The position numbers and the translations under genes were made by a program. Of a stretch of 18,579 nucleotides of DNA, positions 7,911 to 15,694 are shown piece by piece. Position 1 is the first letter of the stretch, and each line of letters opens with the position of its first letter. The notes beneath the pieces were generated by a model. It did no database searches and was not told the DNA's origin. It worked only from the letters and a program-made list of their open reading frames with translations. The stretch is from Kocuria sp. p3-SID1428 (GTDB taxonomy: Bacteria; Actinomycetota; Actinomycetes; Actinomycetales; Micrococcaceae), in the NCBI RefSeq assembly GCF_025149945.1, contig NZ_JALXVH010000047.1, forward strand, positions 1 to 18,579, written 5' to 3'.

Positions 7911-8447
7911 ATGTCACGTATCGGACGTCTCCCCATCTCTGTGCCCAGCGGCGTCGAGGTGAAGATCGATGGCTCCCTGGTCACCGTCAAGGGACCCAAG
8001 GGGGAGCACCAGCACGAGATCGCAGCGCCGATCACCGCCGTCCTGGAGGACGGCGTGATCACGGTGTCGCGACCCGATGACGAGCGCGAGTCGCGGTCCC
8101 TGCACGGGCTGACCCGCACTCTCATCAACAACATGATCGTCGGTGTCACCGACGGCTACTCCAAGGGCCTCGAGATCGTGGGCACGGGCTACCGGGTCAC
8201 GCCGAGGGGCAAGGACCTCGAGTTCGCCCTGGGCTACTCGCACCCGGTCCCGTTCGAGGCTCCCGAGGGCATCGAGTTCGCCGTCGAAGGCGCGAACAAG
8301 GTGTTCGTGAAGGGCACCGACAAGCAGCAGGTCGGCTATGTGGCCGCCAAGATCCGCGCCCTGCGCGCCCCGGAGCCCTACAAGGGCAAGGGCGTTCGCT
8401 ACGCGGGCGAGCAGATCCGTCGCAAGGCCGGAAAGGCAGGTAAGTGA
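7911..8447 (+). CDS. rplF: 50S ribosomal protein L6 (uL6)
   Basis: The product is 178 aa, normal length. L6 lies near the factor-binding stalk base and sarcin-ricin loop. It shows the two repeated domains, the first beginning [19 protein letters not shown] and ending [32 protein letters not shown], and the second carrying the signature [37 protein letters not shown] strong purine-rich RBS (AAGGAAGGAAG within 7891-7907) precedes the ATG. rplR follows closely. Confidence 0.97.
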   Translation: MSRIGRLPISVPSGVEVKIDGSLVTVKGPKGEHQHEIAAPITAVLEDGVITVSRPDDERESRSLHGLTRTLINNMIVGVTDGYSKGLEIVGTGYRVTPRGKDLEFALGYSHPVPFEAPEGIEFAVEGANKVFVKGTDKQQVGYVAAKIRALRAPEPYKGKGVRYAGEQIRRKAGKAGK

Positions 8448-8449
8448 CC

Positions 8450-8824
8450 ATGGCTCTCAAGTTGAAGAGGGGCAAGTCGAAGTCCGCGGCGCGCAACCGC
8501 CGTCACCTTCGCGTCCGCAAGCACGTCTCGGGAACCGCCGAGCGTCCGCGCCTGGTCGTGAACCGCTCCAGCCGGCACATGTTCGTCCAGGTCATCGACG
8601 ACAAGGCCGGTGTGACGCTCGCGTCCGCATCCACCATGGAAGCCGAGCTCCGCGCCGCGGAGTCGGACAAGTCGGAGAAGGCCAAGCGCGTGGGCGAGCT
8701 CGTCGCCGAGCGCGCGAAGGCAGCCGGCATCGAGGCCGTCGTGTTCGACCGCGGGGGCAACAAGTACCACGGTCGTGTGGCAGCCGTCGCTGACGGCGCC
8801 CGTGAGGGAGGTCTGGCACTGTGA
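8450..8824 (+). CDS. rplR: 50S ribosomal protein L18 (uL18)
   Basis: The product is 124 aa. L18 binds 5S rRNA with L5. The core reads [50 protein letters not shown] and ends [28 protein letters not shown]. The ATG at 8450 ([11 protein letters not shown]) is chosen over a GTG at 8444 because AGG (8438-8440) is then about 9 nt away and the N-terminus matches the family better; it begins 2 nt after the rplF stop. The end overlaps the rpsE GTG by 4 nt. Confidence 0.96.
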   Translation: MALKLKRGKSKSAARNRRHLRVRKHVSGTAERPRLVVNRSSRHMFVQVIDDKAGVTLASASTMEAELRAAESDKSEKAKRVGELVAERAKAAGIEAVVFDRGGNKYHGRVAAVADGAREGGLAL

Positions 8825-9531
8825 GCGAGCAGAACACCGAGAACACCACCACCGAGGCTCAGACCGAGTCCACCGGTGCAGAGCAGTCCAACCAGGGCCG
8901 CAACGATCGCGGCGGGCGCGGCGGCAATGACCGCGGCGGTCGCAATGATCGCGGCGGGCGCGGAGGCAACGACCGCGGCGGCCGCGGCGGCCGTGGCGGA
9001 CGCGACGAGGAGAAGGACAAGTTCCTCGAGCGCGTCGTGACCATCAACCGCGTGTCCAAGGTCGTCAAGGGCGGCCGCCGCTTCAGCTTCACCGCGCTCG
9101 TCGTGGTGGGCGATGGCGAGGGTATGGTCGGCGTCGGCTACGGCAAGGCCAAGGAGGTCCCCGCGGCCATCCAGAAGGGCGTCGAGGAGGCGAAGAAGAA
9201 CTTCTTCCGCGTCCCGCGCATCGAGAACCGCACCATCCCGCACCGCGTGCAGGGCGAGGCCGCCGCAGGCGTCGTCATGCTGCGTCCGGCGACCCCGGGT
9301 ACCGGTGTGATCGCCGGTGGTCCGGTGCGCGCCGTGCTCGAGTGCGCCGGCATCCACGACGTCCTGTCGAAGTCGCTGGGCTCGTCCAACCAGATCAACA
9401 TCGTGCACGCGACCATCGAGGCGCTGCGCATGCTCGAGGAGCCCGCCGCTGTGGCTGCTCGTCGCGGCCTGTCGATGGAGGACGCCATCCCGGCGCCCCT
9501 GCGCGGCATCCAGCAGAAGGCAGGTGCGTGA
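8821..9531 (+). CDS. rpsE: 30S ribosomal protein S5 (uS5) with NDRGG-repeat N-tail
   Basis: The product is 236 aa, well above the 167 aa of E. coli S5. S5 lines the mRNA entry channel with S3 and S4 and affects decoding fidelity. The core starts near residue 65 ([33 protein letters not shown]), with the S5 double-stranded RNA-binding-like fold to about residue 130 and the C-terminal domain [29 protein letters not shown]…KSLGSSN. Residues 1-25 are acidic/polar ([16 protein letters not shown]). Residues 28-61 hold four NDRGG repeats with RGG units between. GGAGG (8807-8811) is 9 nt before the GTG, which overlaps the rplR stop. The stop overlaps the rpmD ATG. Confidence 0.97.
   Translation: MSEQNTENTTTEAQTESTGAEQSNQGRNDRGGRGGNDRGGRNDRGGRGGNDRGGRGGRGGRDEEKDKFLERVVTINRVSKVVKGGRRFSFTALVVVGDGEGMVGVGYGKAKEVPAAIQKGVEEAKKNFFRVPRIENRTIPHRVQGEAAAGVVMLRPATPGTGVIAGGPVRAVLECAGIHDVLSKSLGSSNQINIVHATIEALRMLEEPAAVAARRGLSMEDAIPAPLRGIQQKAGA
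8902..9003 (+). repeat. Tandem repeat encoding NDRGG/RGG units in rpsE
   Basis: The unit AAYGAYCGCGGCGG occurs four times with GGC-rich spacers, encoding residues 28-61 of S5. The copies vary only at synonymous or spacer positions, so this is an in-frame, length-variable repeat that could expand or contract without shifting the frame. Confidence 0.8.
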
Positions 9532-9740
9532 TGACCACTCCGAAGCGAATCAAGGCTGACGGCCGGGACATCCGGATCACCCAGACCCGTTCCGTGGTCG
9601 GCCAGAAGCAGAACATGCGCGACACCCTGCGTTCCCTGGGCCTCAAGCGCCCCGGCAACGTGGTCGTCCGCAAGGCGGATGAGGTGACGGTCGGCATGGT
9701 CAACACCGCCGCCCACCTCGTGCAGGTTGAGGAGGCCTGA
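9531..9740 (+). CDS. rpmD: 50S ribosomal protein L30 (uL30)
   Basis: The product is 69 aa, slightly longer than the common 58-61. The family pattern is [55 protein letters not shown], with a short N-terminal extension [13 protein letters not shown]. The ATG at 9531 overlaps the rpsE stop by 1 nt (TGATG), supporting coupling. rplO follows after 2 nt. Confidence 0.96.
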   Translation: MTTPKRIKADGRDIRITQTRSVVGQKQNMRDTLRSLGLKRPGNVVVRKADEVTVGMVNTAAHLVQVEEA

Positions 9741-9742
9741 TC

Positions 9743-10234
9743 ATGGCTGAGCAGAACACCGACAGCGTCGTGTCCGTGGACGGCACGACCTCGAACGCCC
9801 TGAAGATCCATCACCTGCGTCCGGCCCCGGGCGCCAAGAAGGCCCGCCAGCGCGTGGGCCGCGGTGAGGCGTCGAAGGGCAAGACCGCAGGCCGCGGCAC
9901 CAAGGGCACCAAGGCCCGCTACCAGGTGCGTCCGGGCTTCGCAGGCGGGCAGCTCGCGCTGCACATGCGCCTGCCGAAGCTGCGCGGCTTCACCAACCCG
10001 TTCCGCGTCGAGTACCAGGTCGTGAACCTGGACCGCCTGGGGGAGCTGTTCCCGCAGGGCGGCACGGTGGATGTCGACCAGCTCGTGGCCAAGGGCGCGG
10101 TTCGCAAGAACCAGCCGGTCAAGGTGCTGGGCGACGGCGAGATCTCCGTGGCCGTGAACGTGACGGCGCACAAGTTCTCCAAGTCGGCCGCCGAGAAGAT
10201 CTCGGCCGCGGGCGGTTCGACCACCGCTGTGTGA
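9743..10234 (+). CDS. rplO: 50S ribosomal protein L15 (uL15)
   Basis: The product is 163 aa. L15 is a late 50S assembly protein with a long basic N-terminal extension into rRNA, seen as [36 protein letters not shown]. The globular part has [24 protein letters not shown] and ends [21 protein letters not shown]. Some 20 acidic/polar residues ([19 protein letters not shown]) precede the usual start; they resemble the N-termini of S5 and S17 here. An internal ATG does not fit the family better. GAGGAGG (9729-9735) is 7 nt before the ATG. It is the last gene before a strong terminator. Confidence 0.97.
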   Translation: MAEQNTDSVVSVDGTTSNALKIHHLRPAPGAKKARQRVGRGEASKGKTAGRGTKGTKARYQVRPGFAGGQLALHMRLPKLRGFTNPFRVEYQVVNLDRLGELFPQGGTVDVDQLVAKGAVRKNQPVKVLGDGEISVAVNVTAHKFSKSAAEKISAAGGSTTAV

Positions 10235-10296
10235 TCCTGGCGGCGGGCTAGGCGGCCCCTGAGGATCCGCCCCGAGTCCGCCATCAGATCGCGACC

Positions 10297-10334
10297 AGAA
10301 GGGCCTGTCTCCCGAAGGGGAGGCAGGCCCTTCT
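10297..10334 (+). terminator. Strong terminator after rplO
   Basis: The arms 10297-10313 and 10318-10334 pair over 17 bp with one G-U wobble, closed by a GAAG loop. The outer pairs are AGAAGGG / CCCTTCT. The 3' side runs CTTCTGCC, with only a short pyrimidine stretch and no true U-tract. Position 62 nt after rplO makes it the likely end of the spc ribosomal-protein transcript. Confidence 0.75.
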
Positions 10335-10416
10335 GCCGTGTCCGTGCACCGCACGGAGCCGTAGGGGTGTGAGAAGGCGCTCTTGGGGTCGATGCGCCGA
10401 TGCTGGACACGGTGGT

Positions 10417-10442
10417 TAGACTTGCACGGGCCATCGCGGCCC
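10417..10442 (+). promoter_or_regulatory. Candidate secY promoter (-10) and 5' hairpin
   Basis: TAGACT (10417-10422) is a good -10 element, but no good -35 lies at 16-18 nt; TTGGGG (10383-10388) is too far upstream. Transcription from it would begin near 10429, directly at a GGGCC / ATCGC loop / GGCCC hairpin (10428-10442). The location, after a strong terminator, supports a promoter for secY-adk. Confidence 0.35.
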
Positions 10443-10528
10443 TACGCCGACCCCCGCCCGCCCCAGGGCGTTCGCCGGATGACGGAAGACCGGCCGACGG
10501 TCAGCCCCCACGACCAGAGGAGAGTCGA

Positions 10529-11839
10529 TTGCTCAGCGCTTTCGGACGGGCGTTCAAGACTCCCGAGCTGCGGAACAAGCTGCTGTTCACCATCGGGATC
10601 ATCGTGATCTACCGCTTGGGCACCTTCGTTCCGGCTCCCGGTGTGGACTACGGCAATGTCCAGCAGTGCCTGGCACTGGGCAACGCCAGCGGCGGCGTGT
10701 ACGACCTGGTCAACCTGTTCAGCGGCGGTGCGCTGCTGCAGGTCTCGATCTTCGCCTTGGGCGTCATGCCCTACATCACGGCGAGCATCATCGTGCAGCT
10801 GCTGCGGGTGGTCATCCCGCGCTTCCAGGAGCTGCACGAGGAGGGACCGCAGGGGCAGGCGAAGCTGACGCAGTACACGCGCTACCTGACCATCGGCCTG
10901 GCGCTGCTGAACGCGACCACGATCGTCTCCCTCGCCCGCTCGGGCCAGCTGCTGGGCGACTGCCCGCTGCCGATCATCCCGAACGACTCGGTGCTCACCG
11001 TCGCGATCATCATCATCGCGCTGACCGCCGGCACCACCGTGATCATGTGGCTCGGCGAGCGGATCACGGAGCACGGCGTGGGCAACGGCATGTCGCTGCT
11101 GATCTTCACCTCGATCGCGGCGTCATTCCCGTCGGCCCTGGGCCAGATCTTCAACACGCAGGGCGCGCTGGTCTTCGGCCTCGTCTGCCTGGTCGGGCTC
11201 GTGGTGATCATCTGCGTGGTCTTCGTGGAGCAGTCCCAGCGGCGCGTGCCGGTGCAGTACGCCAAGCGGATGATCGGCCGCCGCACGATCGGCGGCTCGA
11301 CCACGTACATCCCGCTGAAGGTCAACATGGCCGGCGTCATCCCGATCATCTTCGCCTCGTCCATGCTGATGCTGCCCGGGCTCGTGACCCAGTTCGCGGC
11401 CCCCACGGACGGCTCGCCCATGCCGGGGTGGATCAACTGGATCAACACCTATCTGGCCTCCGGCGATCACCCGGTGTACATGGTCACCTACTTCCTGCTG
11501 ATCGTGTTCTTCACGTACTTCTACGTCTCGATCACGTTCAACCCGGAGGAGGTCGCGGGGAACATGAAGCGCTACGGCGGCTTCATCCCCGGCATCCGCG
11601 CCGGGCGGCCCACCGAGAAGTACCTGCAGTACGTCATCAGCCGCATCACGCTGCCGGGCGCTCTGTACCTCGGTGTGGTCTCGATGATCCCACTGGTGGC
11701 CCTCGTGCTCTTCGACGCCAATCAGAACTTCCCGTTCGGCGGTCCCTCGCTGCTCATCATGGTGGGTGTGGGACTCGATACGGTGAAGCAGATCGACGCC
11801 CAGCTCCAGCAGCGCCACTACGAGGGCCTGCTGCGCTGA
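10529..11839 (+). CDS. secY: Preprotein translocase subunit SecY
   Basis: The product is 436 aa, the usual size. SecY is the membrane channel for Sec-dependent export and membrane insertion, with SecE and SecG. Ten hydrophobic segments are visible, about residues 18-36, 70-93, 118-137, 154-175, 185-202, 212-234, 267-289, 312-333, 370-392 and 402-419. The plug region is NLFSGGALLQVSIFALGVMP, and the cytoplasmic C5 loop contains GFIPGIRAGRPT with the conserved Arg357. The TTG at 10529 is chosen: it gives MLSAFGRAFKTPELRNKLLF, the actinobacterial N-terminus, and AGGAG (10518-10522) is 6 nt upstream. An in-frame ATG at 10400 would add 43 unrelated residues. Confidence 0.96.
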   Translation: MLSAFGRAFKTPELRNKLLFTIGIIVIYRLGTFVPAPGVDYGNVQQCLALGNASGGVYDLVNLFSGGALLQVSIFALGVMPYITASIIVQLLRVVIPRFQELHEEGPQGQAKLTQYTRYLTIGLALLNATTIVSLARSGQLLGDCPLPIIPNDSVLTVAIIIIALTAGTTVIMWLGERITEHGVGNGMSLLIFTSIAASFPSALGQIFNTQGALVFGLVCLVGLVVIICVVFVEQSQRRVPVQYAKRMIGRRTIGGSTTYIPLKVNMAGVIPIIFASSMLMLPGLVTQFAAPTDGSPMPGWINWINTYLASGDHPVYMVTYFLLIVFFTYFYVSITFNPEEVAGNMKRYGGFIPGIRAGRPTEKYLQYVISRITLPGALYLGVVSMIPLVALVLFDANQNFPFGGPSLLIMVGVGLDTVKQIDAQLQQRHYEGLLR

Positions 11840-11877
11840 CGCGCTGGCGCCGGCGCGCAGAGCGGGCCCGGCGCAGC

Positions 11878-11896
11878 CATCCACCATCCACCATCC
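11878..11896 (+). repeat. Short CATCCAC tandem repeat
   Basis: CATCCAC occurs twice in tandem and is followed by a partial third copy (CATCC), in the 78-nt secY-adk gap, ending 10 nt before the adk RBS. It is small and may be chance. Confidence 0.4.
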
Positions 11897-11917
11897 GCTC
11901 CAGATCAGGAGAAGCAC

Positions 11918-12481
<564 letters not shown>

Positions 12482-12554
12482 TCGGCCGCGGCTCTGCGCA
12501 GCGGTCGCCGTGAGCCCGAGGCTTTGGAGCAGCTGCGCAGCGAAGGAACGCCAT

Positions 12555-12616
12555 GACCCCAGCGGGGGTCGCACGACTGTGCAGGGCCGGTGCCGCGGGC
12601 ACCGGCCCTGCACAGT
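12555..12616 (+). terminator. Tandem hairpins between adk and map
   Basis: The first hairpin is GACCCC (12555-12560), loop AGCG, GGGGTC (12565-12570). The second is a perfect 19-bp stem, arms 12576-12594 and 12598-12616, with a 3-nt GCG loop. There is no U-tract. The second arm ends only 22 nt before the map ATG and 8 nt before its RBS, so it may either terminate the adk transcript or control map expression. Confidence 0.7.
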
Positions 12617-12638
12617 GTCCGAGCAGAGAGGGGACGGC

Positions 12639-13469
12639 ATGTTCGGCCGTCGGAAGATCGAGTACAAGACCGATGAGCAGCTGCGCGGGATGGTCCGCGC
12701 CGGCGTGGTGACCTCGCGCGCGCTCGACGCCGCGGTGGCCGCGGCCCGGCCGGGGGCGACGACCGCCGACGTCGACGCCGCGTTCCGCGAGGTGCTGGCG
12801 GCCCACGGGGCCACCTCCAACTTCCTCGGCTACTACGGCTATCCGGCCACGGTCTGCGTGTCCGTCAACGAGGAGGTCGTCCACGGCATCCCGGGCGAGC
12901 GCGTGCTGCAGGCCGGTGACATCCTCTCGATCGACGGCGGCGCGATCGTCGACGGCTGGAACGGCGACTCCGCCCGCACGGTCATCCTCGGCAAGCCGAC
13001 CGAGGAGGACCAGCTGCTCTCAGAGGTGACCCGGGAGGCCATGTGGCGGGGCATCGCCGCGGCTGCCACGGGCACGCGCGTCGGCGACATCGGCGCGGCG
13101 ATCGAGGACCACGTGCGCGAGCGGGTCGGCCAGCGCCTGGGGATCCTCGAGGACTACGTGGGCCACGGCATCGGCTCCCAGATGCACATGGCCCCGGATG
13201 TGCTCAACTACCGGGCCTCCGGAGGATCGCCTGCGCTGAAGCCCGGAATGTGCCTGGCGATCGAGCCCATGCTGGTCACCGGAGACATCGCCACCTCCAC
13301 CCTCGCCGATGACTGGACCGTGGTCACCGACGACGGCGGCCGCGCCAGCCAGTGGGAGCACTCCGTGGCCATCCACCGCGGTGGCCTGTGGGTGCTGACT
13401 GCCGAGGACGGCGGAGCCTCCGAGCTCGAGCCGCTGGGCGTCACGCCCGTGCCGATCCCCGGCAGCTGA
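12639..13469 (+). CDS. map: Methionine aminopeptidase, type I
   Basis: The product is 276 aa. It removes the initiator methionine from nascent proteins as a dinuclear metalloenzyme. All metal and catalytic residues are visible: His82 (VVHGIP), Asp99 (SIDGGA), Asp110 (NGDSARTV), His176 (VGHGIGSQMH), Glu209 (LAIEPML) and Glu240 (SQWEHSVAI). No N-terminal zinc-finger domain is present. The frame is open back to 12324 through adk and the hairpins, but the ATG at 12639 follows GAGAGGGG (12626-12633) and gives the normal MetAP N-terminus. The last 25 residues (from about TAEDGG) are a small extra tail. Confidence 0.96.
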   Translation: MFGRRKIEYKTDEQLRGMVRAGVVTSRALDAAVAAARPGATTADVDAAFREVLAAHGATSNFLGYYGYPATVCVSVNEEVVHGIPGERVLQAGDILSIDGGAIVDGWNGDSARTVILGKPTEEDQLLSEVTREAMWRGIAAAATGTRVGDIGAAIEDHVRERVGQRLGILEDYVGHGIGSQMHMAPDVLNYRASGGSPALKPGMCLAIEPMLVTGDIATSTLADDWTVVTDDGGRASQWEHSVAIHRGGLWVLTAEDGGASELEPLGVTPVPIPGS

Positions 13470-13489
13470 CCCGCCGCCCTGAAGCCCCC

Positions 13490-13495
13490 TTGACG
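13490..13495 (+). promoter_or_regulatory. Lone -35-like hexamer before rlmN
   Basis: TTGACG (13490-13495) closely matches a -35 element in the 92-nt map-rlmN gap, but 16-18 nt downstream there is only a GC-rich stretch with no acceptable -10. rlmN might instead be read through from map. Confidence 0.2.
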
Positions 13496-13561
13496 ACTGT
13501 GCGACCCTGACGGAGACGCGCCGCACGAACCGACACCGCCCCGCCGGGGCCTGGAGACACC

Positions 13562-14875
13562 GTGAGCCAGACCAGCCAGCCGCTGCCGCACCCCACCGTG
13601 GGCCGACCCGAGACGCCGATCGCACCGGTCGAGGAGCTCGACGAAGCCCAGATCCTGGGCGACGAGTCCGAGACCGAGATCTCGCAGCTCGAGTCCGCCC
13701 AGCCGCCGGTGGACATGGAGCAGACGGATCCGGATGCCGGCACACCGGACACGCCGCGCCCAGTGCCGGGCCAGCTCGTGTTCCAGGCCGCCCGTCGCGG
13801 CAAGCCTCCGCGCCACCTCGCCGACACCGATATGGCCGGGCGCCGTGAGATGCTCACGCAGATGGGGCACAAGCCCTTCCGCGCCGAGCAGCTCTCCCGC
13901 CACTACTTCGAGCGCTTCGCCTCCGATCCGGCCGATATGACCGACCTGCCCAAGGGCGGACGCGAGCAACTGGTGCACGACACCATGCCCGAGCTGCTCA
14001 CCACGGTGCGCACGCTCAAGGCCGACGGAGGAGACACCGTCAAGCGCGTGCACCGGCTGTTCGACGGAGCGCTCGTGGAGTCGGTGCTGATGCGCTATGC
14101 GAACCGCGTGACCATGTGCATCTCCTCGCAGGCTGGCTGCGGCATGAACTGCCCGTTCTGCGCGACCGGGCAGGCCGGACTGACGCGCAACCTCTCGGCG
14201 GCCGAGATCGTGGGCCAAGTGGTCGAGGGCATCCGCATGACGCGCGACGGAGAGGTGGGCCGCCGCGAGCAGGATCCGCAGCGGGTCTCGAACATCGTCT
14301 TCATGGGGATGGGCGAGGCATTGGCCAACTACAAGGCGACCATGCAGGCGGTCCACCGCCTGATCGACCCCGCTCCGGAGGGGCTGGGCATCTCCGCGCG
14401 CGGGCTGACCATGTCGACCGTCGGGCTCGTGCCCGGCATGCGCAAGTTCACCCTGGAGGCCCTGCCGATCACCCTGGCCCTGTCGCTGCACGCCCCCGAC
14501 GACGAGCTGCGCGACGAGCTCATCCCGATCAACAACCGCTGGAAGGTCGACGAGGCGCTGGACGCGGCGCGCGAGTACTTCGACGCCACCGGCCGGCGCG
14601 TGTCCATCGAGTACGCCCTGATCCGCGACATGAACGACCAGGGCTGGCGCGCCGATCTGCTGGGGGAGAAGCTCAACGCCCGCGGGGCCGGCTGGGTGCA
14701 CGTCAACCCCATCCCGCTGAACCCCACCCCCGGCTCCAAGTGGACGGCCTCGCGTCGGGGCGTGGAGCAGAACTTCGTCGAGCGCCTGCGCGCCCACGGA
14801 ATCCCCACGACCGTGCGCGACACTCGCGGCTCGGATATCGACGGTGCCTGCGGGCAGCTGGCCGCGGCGAGCTGA
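13562..14875 (+). CDS. rlmN: RlmN-type radical SAM rRNA/tRNA adenine-C2 methyltransferase
   Basis: The product is 437 aa; the family usually has 350-400. RlmN methylates C2 of A2503 in 23S rRNA, and in some bacteria tRNA A37. The iron-sulfur motif CGMNCPFC supplies Cys193, Cys197 and Cys200. The two reactive cysteines are Cys186 (TMCISSQ) and Cys430 ([10 protein letters not shown]). Other family segments are [11 protein letters not shown] (usual GEP is GEA), [35 protein letters not shown] and [14 protein letters not shown]. Residues 1 to about 75 are an acidic, proline-rich extension with no known domain; internal ATG 13713 could be an alternative start. GGAG (13553-13556) is 5 nt before the GTG. 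Its place between map and infA is unusual. Confidence 0.93.
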   Translation: MSQTSQPLPHPTVGRPETPIAPVEELDEAQILGDESETEISQLESAQPPVDMEQTDPDAGTPDTPRPVPGQLVFQAARRGKPPRHLADTDMAGRREMLTQMGHKPFRAEQLSRHYFERFASDPADMTDLPKGGREQLVHDTMPELLTTVRTLKADGGDTVKRVHRLFDGALVESVLMRYANRVTMCISSQAGCGMNCPFCATGQAGLTRNLSAAEIVGQVVEGIRMTRDGEVGRREQDPQRVSNIVFMGMGEALANYKATMQAVHRLIDPAPEGLGISARGLTMSTVGLVPGMRKFTLEALPITLALSLHAPDDELRDELIPINNRWKVDEALDAAREYFDATGRRVSIEYALIRDMNDQGWRADLLGEKLNARGAGWVHVNPIPLNPTPGSKWTASRRGVEQNFVERLRAHGIPTTVRDTRGSDIDGACGQLAAAS

Positions 14876-15115
14876 GGCCGCGCGAGAGGGGAGCAGGATC
14901 ACCTCGATCGCCTTGTCCGCGGGCGCACAGTAGCGTATCGTCTCCTGCTGGTTGTCTGCGTAACCGTCTGCGTGCCCGGACATGCAACCGCACCCGTTCC
15001 TGCGCCTTCGCGGCGCTGGTCGTCGTGCGCGCCGCCCTCGCAGCAGGCGCATGCAGGCAGTGAACCGAACCCCGTCCGACTCCCTCGGGAGCGGGCACTG
15101 AAGTGAGCGGAGTAC
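14876..15115 (+). other. rlmN-infA gap with infA leader
   Basis: No gene is supported in these 240 nt. The region contains the infA promoter (14913-14941), an 8-nt direct repeat GTCTGCGT (14954-14961 and 14966-14973), the first copy flanked by GGTT/AACC, and a hairpin CTCCC-TC-GGGAG near 15080-15092 with nearby CCCG/CGGG that may extend it. The leader would be about 170 nt. Confidence 0.5.
14913..14941 (+). promoter_or_regulatory. Promoter of infA / alpha cluster
   Basis: TTGTCC (14913-14918) and TATCGT (14936-14941) are spaced by 17 nt, the best promoter match in the window. Transcription would begin near 14948 and read infA-rpmJ-rpsM-rpsK. Confidence 0.6.
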
Positions 15116-15337
15116 ATGGCTAAGAAAGACGGAGTCATCGAGATCGAAGGCGGCGTGGTCGAAGCGCTCCCGAACGCAATGTTCCGGGTTGAGCTCGACA
15201 ACGGCCACATCGTCCTGGCCCACATCTCCGGAAAGATGCGCCAGCACTACATCAGGATCCTCCCGGAGGACCGTGTGGTGGTGGAGCTGAGCCCCTACGA
15301 CCTCTCCCGGGGTCGGATCGTCTACCGCTACAAGTGA
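15116..15337 (+). CDS. infA: Translation initiation factor IF-1
   Basis: The product is 73 aa, standard length. IF-1 is a single OB-fold (S1-like) protein that occupies the 30S A site during initiation. The sequence is canonical: [75 protein letters not shown] (15109-15112) is only 3 nt from the ATG, a short spacing. It is the first gene of the predicted alpha transcript; rpmJ follows after 61 nt containing a hairpin. Confidence 0.98.
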   Translation: MAKKDGVIEIEGGVVEALPNAMFRVELDNGHIVLAHISGKMRQHYIRILPEDRVVVELSPYDLSRGRIVYRYK

Positions 15338-15345
15338 GTCGGAGC

Positions 15346-15366
15346 GCCGTCGGCACAGCCGGCGGC
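15346..15366 (+). terminator. Hairpin between infA and rpmJ
   Basis: GCCGTCGGC (15346-15354), loop ACA, GCCGGCGGC (15358-15366): a 9-bp stem with one G-U wobble, starting 9 nt after the infA stop. There is no U-tract. It may be a partial terminator or processing site lowering rpmJ and downstream expression relative to infA. Confidence 0.45.
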
Positions 15367-15398
15367 ACCGATTCGTCCAGCAAACGCGAAGGAATGCG

Positions 15399-15512
15399 AT
15401 GAAGGTCCAGCCGAGCGTGAAGCAGATCTGCGACAACTGCAAGGTGATTCGCCGTAACGGGCGAGTCATGGTGATCTGCGAGAACCCGCGCCACAAGCAG
15501 CGTCAGGGCTGA
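15399..15512 (+). CDS. rpmJ: 50S ribosomal protein L36 (bL36), zinc-binding type
   Basis: This is a 37-aa protein beginning [16 protein letters not shown] and ending [10 protein letters not shown], the canonical length and sequence. It keeps the zinc ligands Cys11, Cys14, Cys27 and His32 (CX2C…CX4H), so it is the zinc-containing form. L36 is one of the last proteins added to the 50S subunit. AAGGA (15389-15393) is 5 nt before the ATG. An overlapping out-of-frame ATG at 15394 is followed at once by a stop. A perfect 9-bp hairpin follows 19 nt after the stop. Confidence 0.97.
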   Translation: MKVQPSVKQICDNCKVIRRNGRVMVICENPRHKQRQG

Positions 15513-15531
15513 TCCAGCCCTGAGGCGAGAT

Positions 15532-15553
15532 ATCCGCCGCATCAGCGGCGGAT
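15532..15553 (+). terminator. Hairpin between rpmJ and rpsM
   Basis: ATCCGCCGC (15532-15540), loop ATCA, GCGGCGGAT (15545-15553): a perfect 9-bp stem. It is followed by GACAGAGG, not a U-tract. The 182-nt rpmJ-rpsM gap holds no other clear element, and no good promoter is seen in it. Confidence 0.5.
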
Positions 15554-15694
15554 GACAGAGGCACCGCTCCCGACCGGAGAGATCCAGGCGGGCACCCCCG
15601 GGCACGGAGGCCGGGGACCACGACGCAGGGCTCAGCCCCCGCAGTGGACAGCGATGCTCCAGACCTCCGGAACGAACCGAGGAGAACAGCCGAC

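Larger units (their letters stand above)
10235..10528 (+). other. Intergenic region rplO-secY
   Basis: About 294 nt without a gene. It contains a 17-bp terminator-like hairpin (10297-10334), a -10-like element TAGACT (10417-10422), and a leader of about 100 nt with a small 5' hairpin (10428-10442). The frame is open from an ATG at 10400, but that peptide is unlike SecY and would start before the predicted transcript. Confidence 0.6.

Noticed and set aside
8902..9003. Possible CRISPR-like or mobile repeat in rpsE
   Set aside because: The repeat is in frame and encodes NDRGG units within a conserved gene; no spacers or mobile-element features.
10400..10528. 43-residue N-terminal extension of SecY from an ATG
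   Set aside because: Pro/Arg-rich and unlike SecY, it precedes the likely transcript start; TTG 10529 with AGGAG fits better.
13208..15496. Very long open frame on the minus strand (762 codons) covering map, rlmN and infA
   Set aside because: It lies antisense to three clearly conserved genes, crosses their gaps, and its composition is that expected from GC-rich third positions on the other strand. No recognisable domain.
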